DNA from: Pararhizobium sp. A13
Lineage (GTDB): Bacteria; Pseudomonadota; Alphaproteobacteria; Rhizobiales; Rhizobiaceae
Assembly (NCBI RefSeq): GCF_040126305.1
Contig: NZ_CP149510.1
Coordinates: forward strand, 1,437,001-1,501,000
Length of the DNA: 64,000 bases
Direction: 5' to 3'
Under the pieces are notes generated by a model. It was not told where the DNA came from. It did no database searches and worked only from the letters and a program-made list of their open reading frames with translations. Both the position numbers and the translations under genes were made by a program. Shown here in pieces: positions 57,514 through 64,000 of this stretch. Position 1 is the first letter of the stretch; each line of letters starts with the position of its first letter.

Positions 57514-58677
57514 ATGAGCGATTTTAGAACACAGCCGGCCGCGGCTGTAAGAGATGAGGCGGAAGCCTCCAGTCAGGACGAAGCGGGCAGTAGTAGCGCC
57601 GCTCATAAACCTGAGAGCGGCAGATCCGGTTCCTCCTTCTGGAGCCGTGCAGCCCGAATTTGGCGTGCCGGCAGCAGCTCGAGTATTCGTGAGGATCTTG
57701 CTGACGCCCTGATGACCGGCGGCGCCGAAGGCGACGCGGCCTTTTCGCCGGCCGAACGGGCCATGCTCAATAACATTCTTCGCTTCCGTGAGGTGCGTGT
57801 CGAGGACGTGATGGTTCCGCGCGCCGATATCGAAGCTGTCGATCTCTCGATCACCATCGGTGAACTGATGGTCATCTTCGACGAATCCGGCCGCTCGCGC
57901 ATGCCGGTCTATAGCGAGAGCCTCGATGATCCGCGCGGCATGGTGCATATCCGCGATCTGCTTTCCTATGTCACCAAACAGGCGCGCAACAAGCGCCGTG
58001 CCAGCAGCCGTTCCACCGCAAGCGCTGCCGCAAACGCGGCTGAAAAATCAGAAAAGCCGGCGCGCCAACCGAAGCCGAGCTTCGATTTGGGACGCATCGA
58101 TCTGTCGAAGACCGTCGAAGAGGCAGGCATCATTCGCCAGGTGCTGTTCGTGCCGCCGTCCATGCACGCATCCGACCTGATGCAGCGCATGCAGGCGGCC
58201 CGTATCCAGATGGCACTGGTCATTGACGAATATGGTGGCACCGACGGTCTCGCCTCGCTCGAGGATATCGTCGAAATGGTCGTCGGCGATATCGAGGACG
58301 AGCATGATGACGAAGAGGTCATGTTCGCCAAGACCTCCGACGACGTGTTCGTCGCCGACGCTCGCGTGGAATTGGAGGAGATTGCCGCGGCGATCGGTCC
58401 TGATTTCGATGTGCGCGAGCAGCTCGAAGACGTCGATACGCTGGGTGGTCTGGTCTTTGCGTCGCTCGGCCGCATTCCGGCCCGCGGTGAAGTCGTCCAG
58501 GCAATCCCGGGCTTCGAATTCCAGGTTCTCGATGCCGACCCCCGCCGGGTCAAGCGCGTGCGGATCGTCCGCAAGCGTCCTCCGGCACGCCGTCGCCTGC
58601 TCAAGGGCGACGAGGATGCGCCCCTTGAGGCAACACCGTTTGCCAGCGACGAAAAATCCCTGCGTGAAACCGGATAA
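57514..58677 (+). CDS. CorC/TlyC family CBS-domain protein
   Basis: 387 residues: two CBS domains (VEDVMVPRADIEAVDLSITI near residue 95 and the second near 215) and a C-terminal CorC_HlyC transporter-associated domain (VFVADARVELEEIAAAIG). No membrane segment, unlike the related CNNM proteins. Suggested role: magnesium or cobalt efflux partner. A low-complexity Ala/Lys-rich linker (about residues 150-190) separates the CBS domains, longer than in E. coli YbeX. Starts 12 bp after ybeY. Confidence 0.9.
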   Translation: MSDFRTQPAAAVRDEAEASSQDEAGSSSAAHKPESGRSGSSFWSRAARIWRAGSSSSIREDLADALMTGGAEGDAAFSPAERAMLNNILRFREVRVEDVMVPRADIEAVDLSITIGELMVIFDESGRSRMPVYSESLDDPRGMVHIRDLLSYVTKQARNKRRASSRSTASAAANAAEKSEKPARQPKPSFDLGRIDLSKTVEEAGIIRQVLFVPPSMHASDLMQRMQAARIQMALVIDEYGGTDGLASLEDIVEMVVGDIEDEHDDEEVMFAKTSDDVFVADARVELEEIAAAIGPDFDVREQLEDVDTLGGLVFASLGRIPARGEVVQAIPGFEFQVLDADPRRVKRVRIVRKRPPARRRLLKGDEDAPLEATPFASDEKSLRETG

Positions 58678-58831
58678 AAGCTTCGTTTCCGGCACCCGGA
58701 CACTGCTTCGAGGCACGACAAGCAGCCGCTTTTTTGGAAGACTGCCGGCGCGTTGATTCGAATGGACGGTTTGCGCCCCGCCGCATGCCTTGCCTGGCAA
58801 AGTGCGGTTCGCGCCGGTTTGGGGGAAATGA

Positions 58832-60427
58832 ATGGAGTGGCTTGCGGGCAGGATCATGCTGTTGTCAGGAGCTCGCCGGGCGCTTGTCGCCTTTACCGCC
58901 GGACTGATCGCCGTCTTTGCCCTGCCGCCCTTCGGCATATTCGCCGCACCGTTTCTGTCTTTCCCCGTCCTCGTCTGGCTCATCGACGGCGCATCGGGCA
59001 ATCCTGACCATGGTGTGCTGAGGCGCAGCTTTCCCGCCCTCCTCGTCGGCTGGTGTTTCGGCTTCGGCTATTTCCTCGGCGGCCTGTGGTGGCTGGGCAA
59101 CGCGTTGCTCGTCGAGGCCGACGAATTCGCCTGGGCCGTACCGCTCGCCGTTGTCGGGTTGCCTGCTTTTCTTGCCGTCTTCTACGCGTTCTCGGCGGCG
59201 CTCGCCCGCCTTCTCTGGTCGGACGGGGTGGGCCGCATCGCCGCGCTCGCCTTCGCCTTCGGACTGTTCGAGTGGCTGCGCAGCTTCATCCTCACGGGCT
59301 TTCCGTGGAACGCGATCGGCTATGCGGCCATGCCGGTGCCGCTGATGATGCAGTCGGCAGCGGTGATCGGTCTGGCTGGCGTCAACATGCTGGCCGTCTT
59401 TGTTTTTGCGTCTCCAGCACTTATCGGTACCCGCAAGGGTCTGCGGACTGGCTTGGGCCTCGCCGCGCTTCTGGTCGCTGCCCATTTCGGCTACGGGTTT
59501 TACCGGTTGAACGAGCCGCTGTCGCCTCCGGCAGACCCGGCCGTCACCATCCGTCTCGTCCAGCCGCTGATCGACCAGTCAAAGAAGTTCGATGACAGCG
59601 AGCGGCTGGCGATCTTCGAAGAGCATCTCAAGCTGACTGCGGCGCCGGTCGAAGATGGCGGCAAGCGCCCCGATGTCGTCGTCTGGCCGGAAACCGCGGT
59701 ACCGTTCATCCTGACCGAAAATCCGGATGCGCTCATGCGGATTTCCGATGTCCTGCAGGAGGGCCAGATCCTCATCGCCGGGGCGGTCCGCGCGGAGGAT
59801 GCAGGGGCGGGCCAGTCGCCGCGCTACTATAATTCGATCTATGTTATCGATGATCGCGGCCAGATCGTCGGTGCTTCCGACAAGATGCACCTTGTGCCCT
59901 TTGGAGAGTACCTGCCGCTCGAAAGCCTGTTGATGTCGGCGGGTTTGAATGCGATCGCAGCCACCATGCCCGGCGGTTTTTCGTCCGCCGCGACGCGCTC
60001 GCTCCTGACCTTGCCGGGCGGAAAGACGCTCTATCCGCTGATTTGCTACGAGGCGATCTTCCCGCGTGAAATCGGCAATGATGCACTTGCCGCAAATGCG
60101 CTGCTCAATATCACCAATGATGGGTGGTTCGGCAATACACCTGGCCCCTATCAGCATTTCCAGCAGGCGCAGCTGCGCAGCGTCGAGACGGGCCTGCCGC
60201 TGATCCGCGACGCCAATACCGGCGTATCAGCAATCGTCAATGCGCGCGGTGAAATCGTCACCGGTTTTCCGTTCGGCACCCGGGGGTTTGTGGACACAAT
60301 CTTGCCGGGAAAGGTTGCTCTGCCAATGAGCCCTCGGGAACAGGGGAGAAATGGAATGCTGCTTGCGTGTCTTCTCCTTGCTCTCGCGATTATTTCCCGC
60401 GCAAGTTTTATTTTCCGGGAGAATTGA
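58832..60427 (+). CDS. lnt: Apolipoprotein N-acyltransferase Lnt
   Basis: 531 residues with N-terminal membrane helices (residues 15-210) and a nitrilase domain containing the Glu-Lys-Cys triad in WPETAVPF, DKMHLVPFGEY and LICYEAIFP. It adds the third acyl chain to lipoproteins, completing the pathway begun by LspA. The homologue in Sinorhizobium medicae, ActA, is needed for acid tolerance and lies next to phrR, as here. Confidence 0.95.
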   Translation: MEWLAGRIMLLSGARRALVAFTAGLIAVFALPPFGIFAAPFLSFPVLVWLIDGASGNPDHGVLRRSFPALLVGWCFGFGYFLGGLWWLGNALLVEADEFAWAVPLAVVGLPAFLAVFYAFSAALARLLWSDGVGRIAALAFAFGLFEWLRSFILTGFPWNAIGYAAMPVPLMMQSAAVIGLAGVNMLAVFVFASPALIGTRKGLRTGLGLAALLVAAHFGYGFYRLNEPLSPPADPAVTIRLVQPLIDQSKKFDDSERLAIFEEHLKLTAAPVEDGGKRPDVVVWPETAVPFILTENPDALMRISDVLQEGQILIAGAVRAEDAGAGQSPRYYNSIYVIDDRGQIVGASDKMHLVPFGEYLPLESLLMSAGLNAIAATMPGGFSSAATRSLLTLPGGKTLYPLICYEAIFPREIGNDALAANALLNITNDGWFGNTPGPYQHFQQAQLRSVETGLPLIRDANTGVSAIVNARGEIVTGFPFGTRGFVDTILPGKVALPMSPREQGRNGMLLACLLLALAIISRASFIFREN

Positions 60428-60502
60428 CCAAAAACCCCTAAAATTGCATAGTGGTATTCACCAATGATCTTTACCTATGGTTCAGAGGGTTTCCGCCCGG
60501 CA

Positions 60503-60520
60503 ACACAACGTAACGTGTGT
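60503..60520. promoter_or_regulatory. Imperfect palindrome upstream of phrR/praR
   Basis: ACACAACGTAACGTGTGT, an imperfect 18-bp inverted repeat (7 of 9 pairs) 64 bp before the ATG of the XRE regulator. Possible autoregulatory site; pattern only. Confidence 0.3.
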
Positions 60521-60583
60521 AGTCAGCTCTCTGTAAGTGGCCAGGTTATGGGGCAACTGCAACTCGCTTATTAGGAAACCGTT

Positions 60584-61006
60584 ATGATAGAGAACAAGAA
60601 GAAACCGAACCCAATCGACATTCATGTCGGTAGCCGGATTCGCCTTCGCCGCACCATGCTGGGCATGAGCCAGGAAAAGCTCGGAGAGAGCCTCGGGATC
60701 ACCTTCCAGCAGATCCAGAAGTATGAAAAAGGAACCAACCGGGTCGGCGCGAGCCGTCTTCAGAACATTTCGAGCATCCTGAATGTTCCGGTATCCTTCT
60801 TCTTCGAAGATGCACCGGGCGACTCGGCGTCTTCCGGTCCGTCGGGCATGGCCGAAGCCTCCAGCTCAAACTACGTGGTCGACTTCCTGTCGTCTTCGGA
60901 AGGGCTTCAACTCAACCGCGCCTTCGTCAAGATCGGCGATCCCAAGGTGCGTCGCAAGCTGGTGGACCTGGTCAAGGCCCTGGCAGTGGAAGCGGAAGCC
61001 GAATAA
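60584..61006 (+). CDS. XRE family regulator (PhrR/PraR-like)
   Basis: 140 residues. A Cro/C1-type helix-turn-helix occupies residues 15-70 (MSQEKLGESLGITFQQIQKY), followed by a Ser-rich linker and a short helical tail. Its position between lnt and metK and its sequence match the conserved rhizobial regulator called PhrR (acid-induced in S. medicae) or PraR (represses quorum-sensing and attachment genes in R. leguminosarum). Good terminator follows. Which named regulon applies here is not known. Confidence 0.85.
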   Translation: MIENKKKPNPIDIHVGSRIRLRRTMLGMSQEKLGESLGITFQQIQKYEKGTNRVGASRLQNISSILNVPVSFFFEDAPGDSASSGPSGMAEASSSNYVVDFLSSSEGLQLNRAFVKIGDPKVRRKLVDLVKALAVEAEAE

Positions 61007-61027
61007 GGCCAACGCGAGGCGGAACTG

Positions 61028-61059
61028 AAAAAAAGCGGCCGGATAGTGCCGCTTTTTTT
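61028..61059 (+). terminator. Terminator of phrR/praR
   Basis: AAAAAAAGCGGC-N8-GCCGCTTTTTTT: GC stem with a seven-T tail, 21 bases after the regulator's stop codon. Confidence 0.9.
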
Positions 61060-61168
61060 GTGCTTGGCGGACGACGCCGATAGAGCGGTCGCCTCCCGCG
61101 TCGGGTATCTATCACCGGCGAAATGCCGCTTATACCCCCAAAAGGCAGGAAAAACGTTCCCATAACGC

Positions 61169-61190
61169 ACATATAAAGATATATTTATGT
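61169..61190. promoter_or_regulatory. AT-rich palindrome upstream of the metK promoter
   Basis: ACATATAAAGATATATTTAT plus GT: a 22-bp imperfect inverted repeat (8 of 11 pairs) directly before the -35. It resembles the AT-rich sites I recall being proposed for ArsR-type SAM-responsive regulators of methionine genes in Rhizobiales; I cannot confirm this from the sequence alone. Confidence 0.45.
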
Positions 61191-61191
61191 C

Positions 61192-61220
61192 CTTGTGTGC
61201 TTGTCTTTTAGTGGCATTAT
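61192..61220 (+). promoter_or_regulatory. metK promoter
   Basis: CTTGTG (61192-61197), 17-base spacer, CATTAT (61215-61220), 46 bp before the metK ATG. Confidence 0.6.
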
Positions 61221-61266
61221 CACTAACACGTTCCAAGCCGTTTTTTTCTTTGAGGGGACTTCCCGC

Positions 61267-62522
61267 ATGCGCGCAAACTACCTGTTTACGAGTGAGTCCG
61301 TGGCAGAAGGCCATCCGGACAAGGTCTGTGACCGGATCTCGGATGAAATTGTCGATCTTGTGTATCGTGAAGCTGCAAAAACGGGCGTTGACCCCTGGAC
61401 CGTTCGCATCGCCTGCGAAACACTGGCAACGACCAACCGGGTCGTCATCGCCGGCGAAGTCCGCCTGCCGCCAAGCCTTCTGAAGAAGGACAAGGACGGC
61501 AACGACGTCATCAATCCGGCCAAATTCAAATCCGCTGCCCGCAAGGCGATCCGCGAGATCGGCTATGAGCAGTCCGGCTTCCACTGGAAGACTGCCAAGA
61601 TCGATGTCCTCCTGCACTCGCAGTCCGCTGACATCGCCCAGGGTGTCGACAACGCCGCCGACAAGCAGGGCGACGAAGGTGCCGGCGACCAGGGCATCAT
61701 GTTCGGCTACGCATGCCGCGAAACCGCCGACCTCATGCCTGCACCGATCTATTATTCGCACCGTATCCTTCATCTGCTGGCCACTGCTCGCAAGGCAGGG
61801 CAGGGCGATGCCGGCAAGCTCGGTCCGGACGCCAAGAGCCAGGTGACGGTCCGCTACGTCGACGGCAAGCCGCAGGCTGTGACCTCGATCGTTCTTTCCA
61901 CACAGCATCTCGATGAAAGCTGGGATTCCGCGAAGGTTCGCGCCGTCGTCGAGCCCTATATCCGTGAAGCGCTGCATGACATCGAGATCGCCGATGATTG
62001 CAACTGGTACATCAATCCGACTGGAAAATTCGTCATTGGCGGTCCTGACGGCGATGCGGGCTTGACCGGCCGCAAGATCATCGTAGACACCTATGGCGGT
62101 GCCGCGCCGCATGGCGGTGGCGCGTTCTCCGGCAAGGATACGACCAAGGTCGACCGTTCGGCAGCCTACGCCGCCCGCTATCTGGCCAAGAACGTCGTTG
62201 CGGCCGGCCTGTCCGATCGCTGCACGATCCAGATCTCCTACGCGATCGGTGTTGCCCAGCCGCTGTCGATCTATGTTGATCTGCATGGCACCGCAGGGTG
62301 ACCGAGGACCAGGTCGAACATGCCATCCGCAAGACGATGGACTTGTCGCCCTCCGGCATCCGCCGTCATCTCGATCTCAACAAGCCGATTTACGCCAAGA
62401 CCTCGGCTTACGGTCATTTCGGCCGCAAGGCTGGCCGTGACGGCTCCTTCTCGTGGGAGAAGCTCGATCTGGTCAAGCCGCTCAAGGACGCCCTGAAAGA
62501 GGACACTTTGAAGGCTGCCTGA
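61267..62522 (+). CDS. metK: S-adenosylmethionine synthetase MetK, interrupted by a frameshift
   Basis: MetK makes SAM from methionine and ATP. The first 344 codons read correctly from ATG 61267 ([41 protein letters not shown]) and then stop at TGA 62299-62301 after DLHGTAG. The remaining C-terminal 75 codons, ending EDTLKAA, continue in the next frame from about 62298 without decay. Inserting one G near 62293 restores the usual DLHGTGRVTEDQ sequence and a full protein of about 418 residues. A one-base deletion in the assembly or a recent mutation explains this; an essential gene makes an assembly error likely. Confidence 0.93.
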
Positions 62523-62530
62523 TCACGCCT

Positions 62531-62635
62531 CTACAGCGCCGCGCGTGAAATATGACGCGCAAAGGACGCTGTAGAACTTTCAGCCTGCCGCATAATTCTA
62601 TCCTTAACCCGATTCCGGTTTAAGGAATTATGCGG
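62531..62635. repeat. Rhizobial intergenic mosaic element (RIME-like), two hairpins
   Basis: Hairpin 1 (62531-62574) pairs CTACAGCG with CGCTGTAG around an inner GCGCGT/ACGCGC stem. Hairpin 2 (62588-62635) pairs CCGCATAATTC with GAATTATGCGG around TCCTTAA/TTTAAGGA. This two-palindrome layout and the CTACAGCG...CGCTGTAG ends fit the RIME-type repeats of rhizobial genomes. It begins 8 bp after the metK stop. Confidence 0.8.
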
Positions 62636-62665
62636 TGGACGCGCGACGGCAGAAGACAGTAAAGA

Positions 62666-62698
62666 GCGGGTGTTTCCCTCGGGGAGACGCCCGCTTTT
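62666..62698 (+). terminator. Terminator between metK and trmB
   Basis: GCGGGTGTTTCCC-TCG-GGGAGACGCCCGC followed by TTTT, a 13-bp stem with G-T pairs, 22 bp before the trmB ATG. It separates metK from trmB transcription or attenuates it. Confidence 0.75.
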
Positions 62699-62719
62699 CT
62701 ATAGGTGAAAGACCCACGC

Positions 62720-63418
62720 ATGACTGAACAGCACCGCAGCCGCTCGACCGAAGCCTTCTTCGGACGCCGCAAGGGCAAGCCTTTGCGCGCGCTGCAGGCA
62801 ACTCACCTCGAAACGGTGCTGCCGCTCCTTCGGCTCGATCTGGCGGCGCCGGCGCCGTCGGACATCAAGACGTTGTTCAGACATCCCGTCGATCAGGTCA
62901 GGCTCGAGATCGGTTTCGGCGGCGGCGAACATCTGATCCATAGGGCTGTCGAAAGCCCGTCCACCGGCTTCATCGGCGTCGAGCCCTTCGTCAATTCCAT
63001 GGCGAAACTGGTAGGCCATATCGAGGAGCGCGGCGCTGAAAACATCCGTCTCCACGACGACGACGCCACGCAGGTACTGGACTGGCTGCCCGAGGCTTCG
63101 ATCGACCACATCGATCTGCTCTATCCGGATCCCTGGCCGAAGCGGAAACACTGGAAGCGCCGTTTCGTTTCAAAGGTCAATCTCGATCGATTTGCACGCG
63201 TGCTGAAACCCGGCGGCGTGTTCTGCTTCGCCTCGGATATCGATACCTATGTCAACTGGACACTGTTGCACTGCCGCGATCACGCGGCCTTTGACTGGAC
63301 GGCGGAAAATGCCAGCGACTGGTTGACACCGTATCCCGGCTGGCCGAGCACGCGCTACGAGGCCAAGGCGCGTCGGGAAGGGCGCAAGTCCGCCTATCTG
63401 ACGTTCCGGCGGGTCTGA
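62720..63418 (+). CDS. trmB: tRNA (guanine-N7-)-methyltransferase TrmB
   Basis: 232 residues. The SAM-binding motif [13 protein letters not shown] is near residue 58 and the catalytic [16 protein letters not shown] near 138 is diagnostic. It methylates G46 in the tRNA variable loop. ATG 62720 is used; a GTG at 62705 is in frame. Last gene of the tsaB-to-trmB core block. Confidence 0.95.
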   Translation: MTEQHRSRSTEAFFGRRKGKPLRALQATHLETVLPLLRLDLAAPAPSDIKTLFRHPVDQVRLEIGFGGGEHLIHRAVESPSTGFIGVEPFVNSMAKLVGHIEERGAENIRLHDDDATQVLDWLPEASIDHIDLLYPDPWPKRKHWKRRFVSKVNLDRFARVLKPGGVFCFASDIDTYVNWTLLHCRDHAAFDWTAENASDWLTPYPGWPSTRYEAKARREGRKSAYLTFRRV

Positions 63419-63444
63419 GCGCCGAAACGGAAAATGCTGGCAGT

Positions 63445-63702
63445 TCAGTGAAGACTGACCGTCTTCAGGTCGTCTTCGGCAGCCTTGAAGAAGGTGCTGG
63501 AGCGATTGTCGGTCAAAAGGATCGGCGTGCCATCGGCGCCGAACAGGGCCCACAGGTCAAGGCCCGGATCCATGTCGGGAGCTTCCGGGAAGACGCGCGA
63601 CACTTCCTCCGAGCGCATCTTGCGGATATAGCCGACCTCACCGGCGCCGAGATGCGCCAAGTCGTTTTTCGACAGGGCGGTGCTGACGTGTTTCAATCCC
63701 AT
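63445..63702 (-). CDS. DUF1150 family protein
   Basis: 85 residues matching the DUF1150 family (LAHLGAGEVGYIRKM; LWALFGADGTPILLTD), small alphaproteobacterial proteins usually encoded just after an hsp20/ibpA gene, as here. Function unknown; association with small heat-shock proteins suggests a stress role. GGAG lies eight bases before ATG 63702. Confidence 0.85.
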   Translation of the reverse strand: MGLKHVSTALSKNDLAHLGAGEVGYIRKMRSEEVSRVFPEAPDMDPGLDLWALFGADGTPILLTDNRSSTFFKAAEDDLKTVSLH

Positions 63703-63819
63703 GAGACGTACTCCGTGGCTTTGCGGTGCTTTCTGTCCTGAAAGGACTGGAGGAACCGCAACTCATTGGTTTTCTGCACGAAGTTCGCGGCTGTCTTGGG
63801 TTGCCGGGTACCTTTGTGC

Positions 63820-63840
63820 AGCCGGCAAAGCATGCCGGCT
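63820..63840 (-). terminator. Hairpin after hsp20
   Basis: AGCCGGC-N7-GCCGGCT, a perfect 7-bp stem starting 3 bases after the hsp20 stop on the minus strand. No T run follows, so it may protect the mRNA end and allow readthrough into the DUF1150 gene. Confidence 0.5.
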
Positions 63841-63843
63841 ATC

Positions 63844-64000
63844 CTACTCTGGGACTAAAATATTAATTTTCTTTACCATACGGACGGGCTCCGGCCGGAT
63901 CAGATCGACGGACAGCAAACCGTTCTTCAATTCCGCCCTGGAAACCTGCATGCCGTCGGCCAGCACGAACATCCGCTGGAACTGGCGGGCTGCGATGCCG
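63844..64000 (-). CDS. Small heat-shock protein Hsp20/IbpA (C-terminal part)
   Basis: The last 52 codons of an alpha-crystallin family chaperone, running off the right edge. Visible features are RQFQRMFVLADGMQV, ENGLLSVDL-type strand (here KNGLLSVDLIRPEP) and the C-terminal IxI motif in KKINILVPE, which docks to neighbouring subunits. Together with the DUF1150 gene it forms the usual rhizobial pair. Any ROSE-type RNA thermometer would be outside the window. Confidence 0.92.
   Translation of the reverse strand, partial: GIAARQFQRMFVLADGMQVSRAELKNGLLSVDLIRPEPVRMVKKINILVPE

Noticed and set aside
61221..61266. SAM riboswitch in the metK leader
   Set aside because: The leader after the inferred promoter is only about 40 nt and shows no pseudoknot-like arrangement typical of SAM-II or SAM/SAH aptamers.

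Overview
The window reads as chromosomal DNA from an alphaproteobacterium of the order Rhizobiales, most likely family Rhizobiaceae (Rhizobium/Agrobacterium/Sinorhizobium group). The grounds are high GC content, rhizobial promoter signatures (CTTGAC-N17-CTATAT type), rhizobial intergenic palindromes, and gene orders typical of that group: rph-hrcA-grpE, lptC-lptA-lptB-rpoN-hpf-ptsN, and tsaB-rimI-plsC-miaB-phoH-ybeY-corC-lnt-phrR/praR-metK-trmB. It also carries rhizobial marker genes such as olsB (ornithine lipid synthesis) and an NADP-type malic enzyme with a phosphotransacetylase tail. I see no rRNA, tRNA, CRISPR array, insertion sequence or prophage.

Layout. (1) 1-6.7 kb: an export operon with a 14-TM MFS pump, an HdeD-like membrane protein, and an RND adaptor plus RND pump, the last two pairs overlapping. 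(2) 6.8-16.7 kb: an accessory stretch of regulator/target pairs (LacI with a sugar porter, MarR with a glutathione S-transferase, MarR with an EamA exporter) plus Ogt, a 2'-5' RNA ligase-like protein, an ArsC/YffB-like protein, a YbaK deacylase and an M29 aminopeptidase. The divergent regions hold clear palindromic operators. (3) 16.7-21.8 kb: hemW, rdgB, a VOC gene, rph, hrcA and grpE. (4) 21.8-24.7 kb: a small accessory insert (repeat element, aldonolactone oxidase, DUF3592-like protein, SDR). (5) 24.7-30.3 kb: ptsN, hpf, rpoN, lptB, lptA, lptC on the minus strand. (6) 30.5-38.8 kb: sppA, ihfB, lapA, CoxG-like, two RNA methyltransferases, lspA, a hybrid histidine kinase and olsB. (7) 38.8-49.6 kb: a candidate small RNA, the malic enzyme, mutS, glnD, murJ, VOC, and an M15-like peptidase. 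(8) 50-64 kb: trpS, usp, nfuA and the tsaB-to-trmB core cluster, ending with DUF1150 and the C-terminus of an Hsp20.

How it fits together. Much of the window is envelope and nitrogen/stress housekeeping: LPS transport (lptABC), lipoprotein processing (lspA, lnt), membrane lipids (olsB, plsC/olsA-like), peptidoglycan lipid flipping (murJ), nitrogen control (glnD, rpoN, ptsN), and translation/RNA quality (rph, miaB, ybeY, trmB, tsaB, rimI, hpf). The accessory part at the left is a detoxification and export zone under local repressors.

Most notable observations: a single-base frameshift near the 3' end of metK; an apparent small RNA gene between olsB and the malic enzyme gene, with an anti-Shine-Dalgarno loop and a strong terminator; a 16-bp palindrome that supplies the -35 element to both divergent promoters of the MarR/EamA pair; and a second MarR palindrome lying on the -10 region of the GST gene. 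I did not find a convincingly new multi-gene defence or biosynthetic system.
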